NCBI RefSeq assembly: GCF_001418475.1
Contig: NZ_LIQX01000142.1
Coordinates: 1-39,953, forward strand
Reading direction: 5' to 3'
Length of the DNA: 39,953 nt
Origin: Streptomyces ossamyceticus
GTDB taxonomy: Bacteria; Actinomycetota; Actinomycetes; Streptomycetales; Streptomycetaceae
Of this stretch, positions 7,510 through 14,404 are shown one piece after another. The notes under the pieces are model-generated. The model was given only the letters and a program-made list of their open reading frames with translations. It was not told the DNA's origin and did no database searches. The first letter of the stretch is position 1; every line of letters begins with the position of its first letter. The translations under genes and the position numbers were made by a program.

Positions 7510-8202
7510 GTGTTCACGGACATCGCGCCCTTCTACGACCTCGTGAAATCGCACCGGAACCACGACGCCGAGGCCGCCTCGATCCGTCGTCTCATCCAGC
7601 AGCACGCGCCGCAGGCCAAGACCATCCTCGAAGTTGCGTGCGGCACGGGAACCTTGCTTGCTCGGCTCAACGGGTACGAGCGCACCGGGGTGGACGTCAG
7701 CGAAGCCATGCTCGACATCGCACGGAAGAAGCTTGGCGACGAGGTGGTGCTCATCCACGGGAAGATGCAGGACTTCACGCTGCCGCGGTCGGGCGCGGAG
7801 GTGCTGCTCCTTCTTGACGGGGCGATCGGGTACGTGGGGCCGGCTGAACTGGAAGCGACGCTTTCAACGTTCGCCGGACATCTGGTGAGTGGCGGGCTTC
7901 TCGTCGTCGAACCCTGGTACACCCCGGACGAGTGGCAGCCGAAGAAGATTCACGTCACCCACCACACAGATGATGCGGTGACGGTGGTTCGGGCAGGCTA
8001 CGGACACCCCTGCGGACAGATCGACTTTCACGTCGTGATCGGGACGAGCGCAGGACTGCACGCCTTCGATGAACGCTACGACTTCACGTTGCACCCCGAG
8101 GACGTGATGGAAGCGGCGTTCACGGCAGCCGGGTTCACCGAGGTACGCAAAGAGGCCGCGCCCGAGTTCGGACGTGGCCTCTGGGTGGCGCGGAAACCGT
8201 AG
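7510..8202 (+). CDS. Class I SAM-dependent methyltransferase
   Basis: The 230-residue protein shows motif I ILEVACGTGTLLARL (about residues 38-52), then GVDVSEAMLDIARKKL and a LLLLDGAIGYV strand at motif IV. It is the last gene of the rightward operon. GTG at 7510 lies 3 bases after the radical SAM stop with an AAGGGG just before it, so translation is coupled. The acceptor is unknown; its place suggests that it finishes the product made by the radical SAM and ATP-grasp-like proteins. It converges on the Nudix gene with only 5 bases between stops and no visible terminator. Confidence 0.85.
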   Translation: MFTDIAPFYDLVKSHRNHDAEAASIRRLIQQHAPQAKTILEVACGTGTLLARLNGYERTGVDVSEAMLDIARKKLGDEVVLIHGKMQDFTLPRSGAEVLLLLDGAIGYVGPAELEATLSTFAGHLVSGGLLVVEPWYTPDEWQPKKIHVTHHTDDAVTVVRAGYGHPCGQIDFHVVIGTSAGLHAFDERYDFTLHPEDVMEAAFTAAGFTEVRKEAAPEFGRGLWVARKP

Positions 8203-8207
8203 GTCGC

Positions 8208-8774
8208 TCAGCCCTTGGCCGCGCGGCGTACCTCGTAGGCGATGCGGTACAGCGCGGCCAGGTGGTGTTCGTCGTTCTGCTCCAGGCGCTGAACTGCCGC
8301 TTGGATGGGAAGGATCGAGACTTCGAGGATGGATTCCATCTCGACGCCGCCGTCATCATCCGACGACCCGGAGATGGTGACGTCAGCCCATCCAAGCGCG
8401 ATGGCGAACTTGGGATGCGGGAGCCACGGTCGGTAGGCAGTCTCGGCCGTGGTTTCGCTGTCCCACTGCGCGAAGAGTTCAAAGCGGGTGGCTTCGCCGC
8501 CGATCTCTTCCGCCAGTTCGCGCGTCACACACGTCTCAAAGGCTTCGCCTTCCAGCAGCGTGCCCCCGGACGGACCCCAGCCGGATTCCTTGGCGTGCAG
8601 CAGCACGACCCGGTCCCCGACGAACGGCACGACGTGCACGTTGCTGGTGAAGTCACGGGGCGGCACTTCGTCCTTGAAGTACGAGGTGACCGCCCGCCAC
8701 CTGTAGGGGGTCTTGAGGGTGGCGTATGCGTCCTCAAGGTCGGCATGTACGGCGGCTGATAAATCGAGACTCAT
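8208..8774 (-). CDS. Nudix hydrolase
   Basis: The 188-residue protein contains a perfect Nudix box (Gx5Ex7REUxEExGU) in GTLLEGE...RELAEEIG at about residues 72-94, which binds the metal and diphosphate. The N-terminal part (YRWRAVTSYFKDEVPP) and C-terminal helices are unassigned. Nudix proteins clean up or process nucleoside diphosphate derivatives. In the actinomycete element pSAM2 a Nudix protein, Pif, blocks transfer between carriers, so an element-immunity role is an alternative to a metabolic role here. ATG 8774 has GGGAG upstream. Confidence 0.85.
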   Translation of the reverse strand: MSLDLSAAVHADLEDAYATLKTPYRWRAVTSYFKDEVPPRDFTSNVHVVPFVGDRVVLLHAKESGWGPSGGTLLEGEAFETCVTRELAEEIGGEATRFELFAQWDSETTAETAYRPWLPHPKFAIALGWADVTISGSSDDDGGVEMESILEVSILPIQAAVQRLEQNDEHHLAALYRIAYEVRRAAKG

Positions 8775-9264
8775 TCTGCTCCCATTCTACCGAAATAGGC
8801 ACTTTTCGCCTAGAGAGGCAGGTTTCTGGCCAACCGGCAGCAGTCTAGCGGCGCAGCTGTGCCGAACGGGTGTGCGCGGTAGAAGGGGGCGACCTACCTG
8901 GCGCCGGCCGAGGGCGGTTGGTCGCGCCGATCATGACCGCAGCGCAAGAAGAGCACCGTCATTCCTAGCGGCCGCTCTCTTGTTACCGGTAAGTCATTTC
9001 CATTCAGGGGCGGATTGTGTGGCAGGTTTAAGCCAAGTGGCCAAAAATATCGGTAGCATCCATATAGCTTTGGCCAAAGCAAATAGATAAAACGTTCGAA
9101 CTCTAGGGACTTTGTCGGCTCTGTCCCCGTAACTGCTGGGACGCCTGCTACGCTCTCTGTCACTTGTTCGAAGGCGTGCTGGTGGAGCCTCGTGGGGAGC
9201 TTGGTTCCAGTGATCAAACTTATGCTCGCCTCCGGAAAGTGAAAGTTTTATACTAGGGGGGCAT
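8775..9264. other. 490-base intergenic region between Nudix gene and Gabija-like operon
   Basis: The divergent promoters of the Nudix gene and the nuclease operon must lie here. It contains one full copy of the recurrent GCCGGC motif with both arms (8890-8924) and a hairpin-like CAAGAAGAG/CTCTCTTG pair near 8945-8981. TATACT at 9249-9254 is a possible -10 box just before the start of the OLD-type gene. Base composition falls toward the right. Frames in this span lack ribosome binding sites, and I call no gene. Confidence 0.5.
8890..8924. repeat. Recurrent intergenic palindromic motif, copy 1
   Basis: CGACCTACC (8890-8898), GCCGGC (8903-8908) and GGTTGGTCG (8916-8924) form a near-complete dyad around GCCGGC. 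This is the only copy with both outer arms nearly intact. It lies between the Nudix gene and the Gabija-like operon. Confidence 0.6.
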
Positions 9265-10860
9265 ATGCTTTCTAAAATCGTCATCCAGAACTACCGCGCG
9301 TTTCGCAATTTCAAGCTCGACTTCGATCCCAAGATGAACATCTTGGTGGGCGACAACGACGCGGGTAAGTCGACGATTTTGGAAGCGATCAGTCTTGCGC
9401 TCACTGGCAGGCTTCGGGGCCGACTCCTTGCCCAGGAATTGTCACCGTACCTGTTCCATCAAGATGCCGCTGCCGAGTACATCGCCGCCCTGCGCGAGGG
9501 GCGAGAAGCCAGGCCGCCAGAAATCATCATTGACCTCTTCCTCGACAACAAGACGGCTCCTGCTGAGCTGATGGGAACCAATAATCTCCTGAAGGCCAAT
9601 GAGCCGGGTGTGCGTATCCGTGTCGCACTTAACCCCGATTACGAGCCTGAGTACAAGGAGTTCATCAAAGATCCGACTCAGGTTCGATTGGTTCCCACCG
9701 AGTACTACAAGGTTGACTGGCTGGCCTTCTCGGGGAATGGCATCACCTTCCGCAGCATTCCTGCCACGGCCTCCCTGATCGACGCTACCAACATCCATCT
9801 TCAGAGTGGTGTCGACTACTATCTGAACGGCATCATCAACTCGCACCTTGCGCCGGACGAACGCGTAAAGCTAACACGTGCCTATCGCAGTCTCCGTGAG
9901 AATTTTGCAGCGGACGACTCAATCGTGAAGATCAATGAGAAACTGCGTGGTGCCCCCAGTGACGTAAGTGACCGCGAGCTGACACTTGGCATCGACGTGT
10001 CACAGAAGTCGAGCTGGGAAAGCAGTATTGTTCCGCATCTCGACGAGCTGCCCTTTCAGTATGTTGGCAAGGGCGAGCAGAGCACGCTCAAGATCCTCCT
10101 TGCTCTTAACAAGAAGGTGGAAGACGCTCACATCGTTCTCGTTGAGGAACCGGAGAATCACCTGTCCTTCTCCAACTTGGGCAAGCTGGTCAAAAAGATC
10201 AGCGACAAGTGCGCGGGTAAGCAGGTCTTCATTACCACACACAGTTCCTACGTACTGAACAAGCTTGGGCTCGAAAAGCTCGTCCTGCTGTCAGAGACGG
10301 AGGGCTTCCGGCTCGACAGCCTTCCAGTCGACACTCAGGACTACTTCCGCAAGCTTTCGGGCTACGACACCCTACGCCTTGTGCTTGCTCGACGCTCAAT
10401 CCTTGTAGAAGGTCCATCCGATGAACTCATTGTCCAGCGTGCCTACAAGGACGTTCATGGTTGTCTGCCCATTGAAGACGGTGTAGACGTAATCAGCGTT
10501 CGTGGACTGGCATTTCGTCGGTTCCTGGATATCGCGTCGCTCACCGGCAATGTGGTCGCCGTCGTGAGGGACAACGACGGCACAGAGGCCGCGGAGGTGC
10601 AGCGAAAGTACGCCGCTCACACTGCCTTCCCGAACATCTCTGTTCACGTGGGACAGGATAAGGCGTACAAGACCCTTGAGCCGCAGCTTCTAAAGGCGAA
10701 CGGTCTCGCCGCAATGAACGCCATCCTCGGGGAGAATTTCACTTCCGAAGCAGACCTTCTTGAGCACATGGAGGACCGGAAGACTACCTGTGCTCTAACG
10801 ATTTTCTCCAGCGATAAAACCATCAACATGCCGGAGTACATCAGGGATGCAGTCGCCTAA
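9265..10860 (+). CDS. gajA: OLD-family ATP-dependent nuclease, GajA-like (Gabija)
   Basis: The 531-residue protein has an ABC-type ATPase: Walker A GDNDAGKST (29-37), a signature-like GKGEQSTLKILLAL (268-281), Walker B VLVEEPE (291-297) and the switch histidine in ITTHSS (His326). A TOPRIM nuclease domain follows, with the metal-binding Glu in ILVEGPSDE (Glu382) and DxD in VVRDNDG (Asp436, Asp438). This layout and length fit GajA, the DNA-nicking subunit of Gabija anti-phage defence. The next gene is an overlapping UvrD-like helicase, as in Gabija. A GGGGGG lies just before ATG 9265. GajA of Bacillus cereus is slightly longer; other OLD-plus-helicase systems cannot be fully excluded. Confidence 0.8.
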   Translation: MLSKIVIQNYRAFRNFKLDFDPKMNILVGDNDAGKSTILEAISLALTGRLRGRLLAQELSPYLFHQDAAAEYIAALREGREARPPEIIIDLFLDNKTAPAELMGTNNLLKANEPGVRIRVALNPDYEPEYKEFIKDPTQVRLVPTEYYKVDWLAFSGNGITFRSIPATASLIDATNIHLQSGVDYYLNGIINSHLAPDERVKLTRAYRSLRENFAADDSIVKINEKLRGAPSDVSDRELTLGIDVSQKSSWESSIVPHLDELPFQYVGKGEQSTLKILLALNKKVEDAHIVLVEEPENHLSFSNLGKLVKKISDKCAGKQVFITTHSSYVLNKLGLEKLVLLSETEGFRLDSLPVDTQDYFRKLSGYDTLRLVLARRSILVEGPSDELIVQRAYKDVHGCLPIEDGVDVISVRGLAFRRFLDIASLTGNVVAVVRDNDGTEAAEVQRKYAAHTAFPNISVHVGQDKAYKTLEPQLLKANGLAAMNAILGENFTSEADLLEHMEDRKTTCALTIFSSDKTINMPEYIRDAVA

Positions 10861-11881
10861 TAACCTGGCCGTCATCGCGGCGGCCGGCTCTCGGAAGACC
10901 CAGCACATCATCGACTGCGTCGTTGCTGATCCGAGCAAGCGCGTGTTGGTGACGACCTACACCAACGAGAACCTTCATCAGATCGTGAACCGACTGAGCG
11001 CGGGTACGGGTGTGCTTCCAGGGCACGTCACGGTCATGGGTTGGTTTACCTTTCTCCTGAACGAATGCGCCCGCCCGTACCAGAGCTTTATCCTCGGTGA
11101 AGCAGGGATGATGGGTGGGCTCAACTTCGTGGGGCAGCGCTCAAGGTACATCCCGAAGAGTAAACCCATGCAGTACTACCTAGACCGTGGTAAGGCTGTC
11201 TATAGGGATGGCGTTTCAGCTTTTTCCTTTGAGGCCAATAGGCTGAGTAAGGGCATGGTCGTCGATCGCCTCTCGCGGATGTACGACCACATCTATATTG
11301 ATGAAATCCAGGATATGGCTGGGTACGACCTGGAACTCCTAGAGCTTCTGATGAAGTCGCCGATTGCTGTCACCGTCGTGGGTGACCCGCGTCAGGCCAC
11401 TTTCGCGACCAACAACGCCGCCAAGAATAAGAAGTTCAAGGGAAGCGGAATCGTTGAGTGGTTGGGCGAGCGAGCCGACCTGTGCCTTGTGGAAAGCCGA
11501 GTAGAGAGCTACCGCTGTCATCAAGATATCTGCGATTTCGCGGATGACTTGTACCCAGACCTTGCGCGTACGGTTTCCAAGAACACCGAAGTCACCGGAC
11601 ACGATGGAGTCTTCGCGATCAAAAAGTCGGAGGTGCGAGAGTACGCCGAACAGTATGCGCCGGTCGTGCTCCGCTACAACAAGAACTCCGATACGTGTGG
11701 GCTGGCCGCGATGAACATGGGCACCGCGAAGGGCAGCACCTTCGACCGGGTACTCATCTTCCCGACGGTTCCCATGGGCAAGTACTACAAGACGAGGGAC
11801 CCCGACCAAGCAGGGGACAAGGCGAAGCTCTATGTCGCGGTGACACGGGCGAAGTACAGCGCCACGTTCGTCATGCCGTGA
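10847..11881 (+). CDS. gajB: UvrD/PcrA-like SF1 helicase, GajB-like (Gabija)
   Basis: The start codon lies inside the end of the nuclease gene (14-base overlap), so the two are translationally coupled. SF1 motifs in order: P-loop AAAGSRKT (11-18), motif II DEIQDM (152-157), motif III VVGDPRQATF (177-186), motif IV around SYRCHQDIC, motif V GTAKGSTFDRV (292-302) and motif VI KLYVAVTRAK (327-336). At 344 residues it is shorter than the described GajB (close to 500), so accessory subdomains are trimmed. The P-loop has Arg where Gly is usual before the lysine. GajB is thought to act with GajA in sensing nucleotide depletion or DNA ends. Confidence 0.75.
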   Translation: MQSPNNLAVIAAAGSRKTQHIIDCVVADPSKRVLVTTYTNENLHQIVNRLSAGTGVLPGHVTVMGWFTFLLNECARPYQSFILGEAGMMGGLNFVGQRSRYIPKSKPMQYYLDRGKAVYRDGVSAFSFEANRLSKGMVVDRLSRMYDHIYIDEIQDMAGYDLELLELLMKSPIAVTVVGDPRQATFATNNAAKNKKFKGSGIVEWLGERADLCLVESRVESYRCHQDICDFADDLYPDLARTVSKNTEVTGHDGVFAIKKSEVREYAEQYAPVVLRYNKNSDTCGLAAMNMGTAKGSTFDRVLIFPTVPMGKYYKTRDPDQAGDKAKLYVAVTRAKYSATFVMP

Positions 11882-11911
11882 GGAAGTCTCCTGTTCACCG
11901 CTCGAAACGGT

Positions 11912-12958
11912 GTGGAGCCTGTCGTACGCGACCACTACCGTTGGCTCATGACGGACGACCAGGTCGCACCACTTGCGAGACGCACGCCGCTTGATCCCTA
12001 CAGTTCAAGCGCGCCACATCTGGTCGGCATCGTGGATACCAACGCGCTGTTGAGCAGCATCGAGAACGACTGCCGTAAGGGGTTCCGGTCGCGGCTGTTG
12101 CGGATGAGCGATGACGGCACCGCCACTCTCTATGCTGCCGACCACGTCCTTGACGAGACGTACGAGCGACTCCCGAGGATCGCCAAGAGTAGTCCGGTGC
12201 CGCTTGAGGCTCTCTATGCCCACTTTGAAGCCGAGTACCTACCGGCGTTGCGGTTCGTCACGATGTCGGACGTCGACGGCCCCGACGAACAGGTCTTGGC
12301 GATCACCGACACCGACGACGTGCCAACAGGGTGGCTGGCCAAGCTCATTGCGCCGTGCGTCGTGTTCTCTGATGACCGGCACCTCAAGAAGCCCGGGTTC
12401 GCGCCGAAGGACTGGCAACGAGCGGCGAAGTCCGTCCTCGACATTGCCGAAGGTGTGAGAGGCCAGGCCGTCACGGTGAACGCAGCCGCTCTTCCGGCGA
12501 GGGGCGCGGTGGGGGTGGTCAAGCTCCTGGGGCGGCAGACCGGTATCTCACCGTGGGCGATTGGTGCTGTCGTTCTGGGTGGCGGCGCGCTACTCCTCAA
12601 GCAGCCCGACAGGAGGAAGGCGGCTGCTACGTTCGCCGTCAGGGCCCTCGAAGTGGTCGGAACCAAGCTCGAAGCGGCAAGGACGCAGGAATGGCAGGGC
12701 GTTGAGAAGCTGCGCGAGGTCATCCTTGCTGCCCCCTTGCAGCCGACGATCCGGCAGCAAGTCGCAATCACATTGGCACGGCAAGCAGAACCGCTGCTGG
12801 CTGCCGAGGTACACGACCTGATCTACGGACACTTCCCGGACGAACCGACGGTCAGCGTCCAGGACGTCCGTGCTGTGCTGGAAGAAGGGTCGGAGTTTGT
12901 GCGAGTGCAGCGGTACCGGTGGCAGCTCGGGCGTGAGGTCGCTCCGCGGCCGTCTTGA
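11912..12958 (+). CDS. PIN-domain protein with a hydrophobic segment
   Basis: GTG 11912 lies 30 bases after the helicase stop on the same strand, so this is probably the third gene of the operon. The 348-residue product has a PIN-type start (GIVDTNALLSS, Asp42), acidic residues at Asp81/Glu82 and later FSDDRHL (Asp154/Asp155), matching the metal-binding pattern of PIN ribonucleases. A hydrophobic stretch around residues 211-229 (SPWAIGAVVLGGGALLL) could insert in the membrane; the rest is helical. PIN nucleases are toxins or defence effectors elsewhere. It may be an added effector or an independent gene. Confidence 0.65.
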   Translation: MEPVVRDHYRWLMTDDQVAPLARRTPLDPYSSSAPHLVGIVDTNALLSSIENDCRKGFRSRLLRMSDDGTATLYAADHVLDETYERLPRIAKSSPVPLEALYAHFEAEYLPALRFVTMSDVDGPDEQVLAITDTDDVPTGWLAKLIAPCVVFSDDRHLKKPGFAPKDWQRAAKSVLDIAEGVRGQAVTVNAAALPARGAVGVVKLLGRQTGISPWAIGAVVLGGGALLLKQPDRRKAAATFAVRALEVVGTKLEAARTQEWQGVEKLREVILAAPLQPTIRQQVAITLARQAEPLLAAEVHDLIYGHFPDEPTVSVQDVRAVLEEGSEFVRVQRYRWQLGREVAPRPS

Positions 12959-13255
12959 AGGCTTCGATCTACCGCGCGTCGGCCACGGCTTGCAGGCCGC
13001 ACCGTTCCAAGCAACCTTCTCGGAGACGAAGAACGGCCTGTGCCCGGCAGCGGAAGCGGGGGCGTTCTTCGCTTGGGTCATGCGGGGTGAGTGGGTGAGA
13101 CATGATGTGTGTGACGGCATCCTCGGCGTGACATCGTGAATGAGTCTCCACCCCGATGATTCGCCTGCGGCGTTGCGACAGTAGTCACCACGCTGATAGG
13201 AAGCAGCAACGTAAGCACGTTGTTTATCTCGAACCCGACGAAGGACGAACCGACG
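12959..13255. other. Intergenic region with terminator and lsr2 promoter
   Basis: Just after the PIN gene is a degenerate recurrent motif (CGATCTACC at 12965-12973 with GGCC 7 bases on). A 9-bp hairpin CGAAGAACG/CGTTCTTCG at 13027-13071 then probably ends the defence operon. The remaining 180 bases lead to lsr2, with AAGGA about 10 bases before its ATG. No gene is seen. Confidence 0.5.
13027..13071 (+). terminator. Hairpin downstream of the PIN gene
   Basis: CGAAGAACG (13027-13035) pairs perfectly with CGTTCTTCG (13063-13071), with extra CC/GG pairs inside. It lies about 70 bases after the stop of the PIN gene. There is no clear U-run, as is common in actinobacterial terminators. Confidence 0.5.
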
Positions 13256-13588
13256 ATGGCACAGCAAACAATTATCCAGCTGCTTGATGACCTCGACGGG
13301 TCCGAGGCTTCCGAGACGATCGTGTTCGGTCTCGATGGCAGGACCTACGAGATCGACCTGAACGACAAGAACGCGGGGAAGCTGCGCAAGGCTCTTGAGC
13401 CGTACGTCGACAAGGGTCGGAAGCTGAATCAGACACGTGGCGGCAAGCGTGCGAGTGCGGGGCGATCTGCCGACAGCGACACCGCGCAGATCCGCGCGTG
13501 GGCCAAGGAAAACGGTTTTGAGGTGAACGACCGGGGTCGTGTTCCGGCAGACATCAAGGAGGCGTACGCGAAGGCCAAGGTCGCGTAG
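13256..13588 (+). CDS. lsr2: Lsr2-family nucleoid protein / xenogeneic silencer
   Basis: The 110-residue product has both Lsr2 parts: an N-terminal dimerisation domain (QLLDDLDGSEASETIVFGL, YEIDL, a KLRKAL helix) and a C-terminal AT-hook-like DNA-binding domain (IRAWAKENGFEVNDRGRVP). In the latter, the RGR triplet enters the minor groove of AT-rich DNA. Lsr2 coats and silences foreign genes. An element-borne copy may tune silencing of its own AT-rich promoters or interfere with the host protein. ATG 13256 is chosen because the family starts MAxx; an upstream start at 13220 would add 12 atypical residues. Confidence 0.93.
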   Translation: MAQQTIIQLLDDLDGSEASETIVFGLDGRTYEIDLNDKNAGKLRKALEPYVDKGRKLNQTRGGKRASAGRSADSDTAQIRAWAKENGFEVNDRGRVPADIKEAYAKAKVA

Positions 13589-13606
13589 CGCTCATCAGCT
13601 CGACCC

Positions 13607-13633
13607 AAGGGCCCCTGCTGCGGCGGGGGCCTT
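13607..13633 (+). terminator. Hairpin terminator of lsr2
   Basis: AAGGGCCCC pairs with GGGGGCCTT with one mismatch, about 20 bases after the lsr2 stop. The GC-rich stem and position fit an intrinsic terminator. Confidence 0.6.
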
Positions 13634-13707
13634 CGCCGTGCCGCCACATTGGACTGCTGGTCCTAAGCAGCGTCCGCTGCGAAGTAGGTCGGGCTATTCA
13701 AGTGCTC

Positions 13708-13729
13708 GCCGGCCGAAGGTGGTTGGTCG
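13708..13729 (+). repeat. Recurrent intergenic motif, copy 2
   Basis: GCCGGC (13708-13713), spacer CGAAGGT, then GGTTGGTCG (13721-13729). A GTAGGTCG lies upstream at 13684. It is between lsr2 and the convergent 13830-14261 gene, beyond a hairpin-rich stretch (about 13755-13825, ACCCCGC/GCGGGGT pairs) that probably terminates that leftward gene. Confidence 0.55.
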
Positions 13730-13829
13730 AGTCGTTCCAGGTGATGCCCGGAAACGAAGAACACCCCGCGACCGACCAGCGGACGCGGTGGCGCTCTTCG
13801 CTGGGGTGCGGGGTGGTTGGTCGGTCGGC

Positions 13830-14261
13830 TCAGTCGATGCAGACGACGCGGATGATTCCATCCGGCGCGGGCTCGTCCGAGATGAACTGGACCGTCATGT
13901 TGTCGATGTGCGAGCTACGGACAGCGATGATGTACATGCGTACCCGTAGGTCGGATCTCATCACTTGCCCCTCGGCGTACCACTCGGGGGTGTCGTGGTA
14001 CACAACCTTGCCAGCAGGGGTCTTGACGCTTTCGTTCACGGACCACACTGCCCGGACGTGATCGATGACAACAGGAACCCTGTCGTTGCGTTCAGTGACC
14101 TTGATAGACACAATTCTGGGCTCGGTGGCGGTGCTCTCGAACAGACTCGCCTTAAGGTCGTCCACGGTTAGGTTCTCGGGGTCGTTCTCGGCGACCGCGC
14201 TGCCAGGTGCGAAGCCGAGCGGCAACAGCTCGTCCGTGCGATCGTCGAAGTCTTCCGGCAT
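13830..14261 (-). CDS. Hypothetical protein, 143 aa
   Basis: An acidic N-terminal third (MPEDFDDRTDELL) precedes a region with alternating hydrophobic strands (RIVSIKVTERNDRVPVVIDHV, MRSDLRVRMYIIAVRSSHI), suggesting a small beta-sheet domain. ATG 14261 has AAAGAGG seven bases upstream. It has no signal peptide, membrane segment or recognised motif. The gene is monocistronic with hairpins on both sides. Codon use matches the neighbours, so it is likely translated. Confidence 0.6.
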   Translation of the reverse strand: MPEDFDDRTDELLPLGFAPGSAVAENDPENLTVDDLKASLFESTATEPRIVSIKVTERNDRVPVVIDHVRAVWSVNESVKTPAGKVVYHDTPEWYAEGQVMRSDLRVRMYIIAVRSSHIDNMTVQFISDEPAPDGIIRVVCID

Positions 14262-14281
14262 GTGTGTGCCTCTTTAATCGA

Positions 14282-14334
14282 TTCGGATGGGGCACGCCAC
14301 CAGCCACTTAAACGGGCGGGGTGCCACATCCGAA
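14282..14334 (-). terminator. Long inverted repeat between two leftward genes
   Basis: TTCGGATG (14282-14289) and CATCCGAA (14327-14334) are perfect complements, with an adjoining GGCAC/GTGCC pair. The hairpin lies between the end of the 14405 gene and the start of the 13830-14261 gene. It most likely ends the former transcript, but it also sits at the promoter of the latter and could be an operator. Confidence 0.5.
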
Positions 14335-14404
14335 GACAGAGGCTAATGCAATCGCTCAAACTGACAGCGATATGCATTTATATAAACATGAACCGAGGGA
14401 ACTG

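Noticed and set aside
9000..9217. Minus-strand genes in the 8775-9264 region
   Set aside because: Frames of about 100 codons exist, but they lack start signals and domain features and overlap the probable promoter of the nuclease operon.
10847..11881. PARIS-type defence partner instead of Gabija
   Set aside because: PARIS has an ABC ATPase and a separate TOPRIM protein; here ATPase and TOPRIM are in one protein and the second gene has all SF1 helicase motifs.
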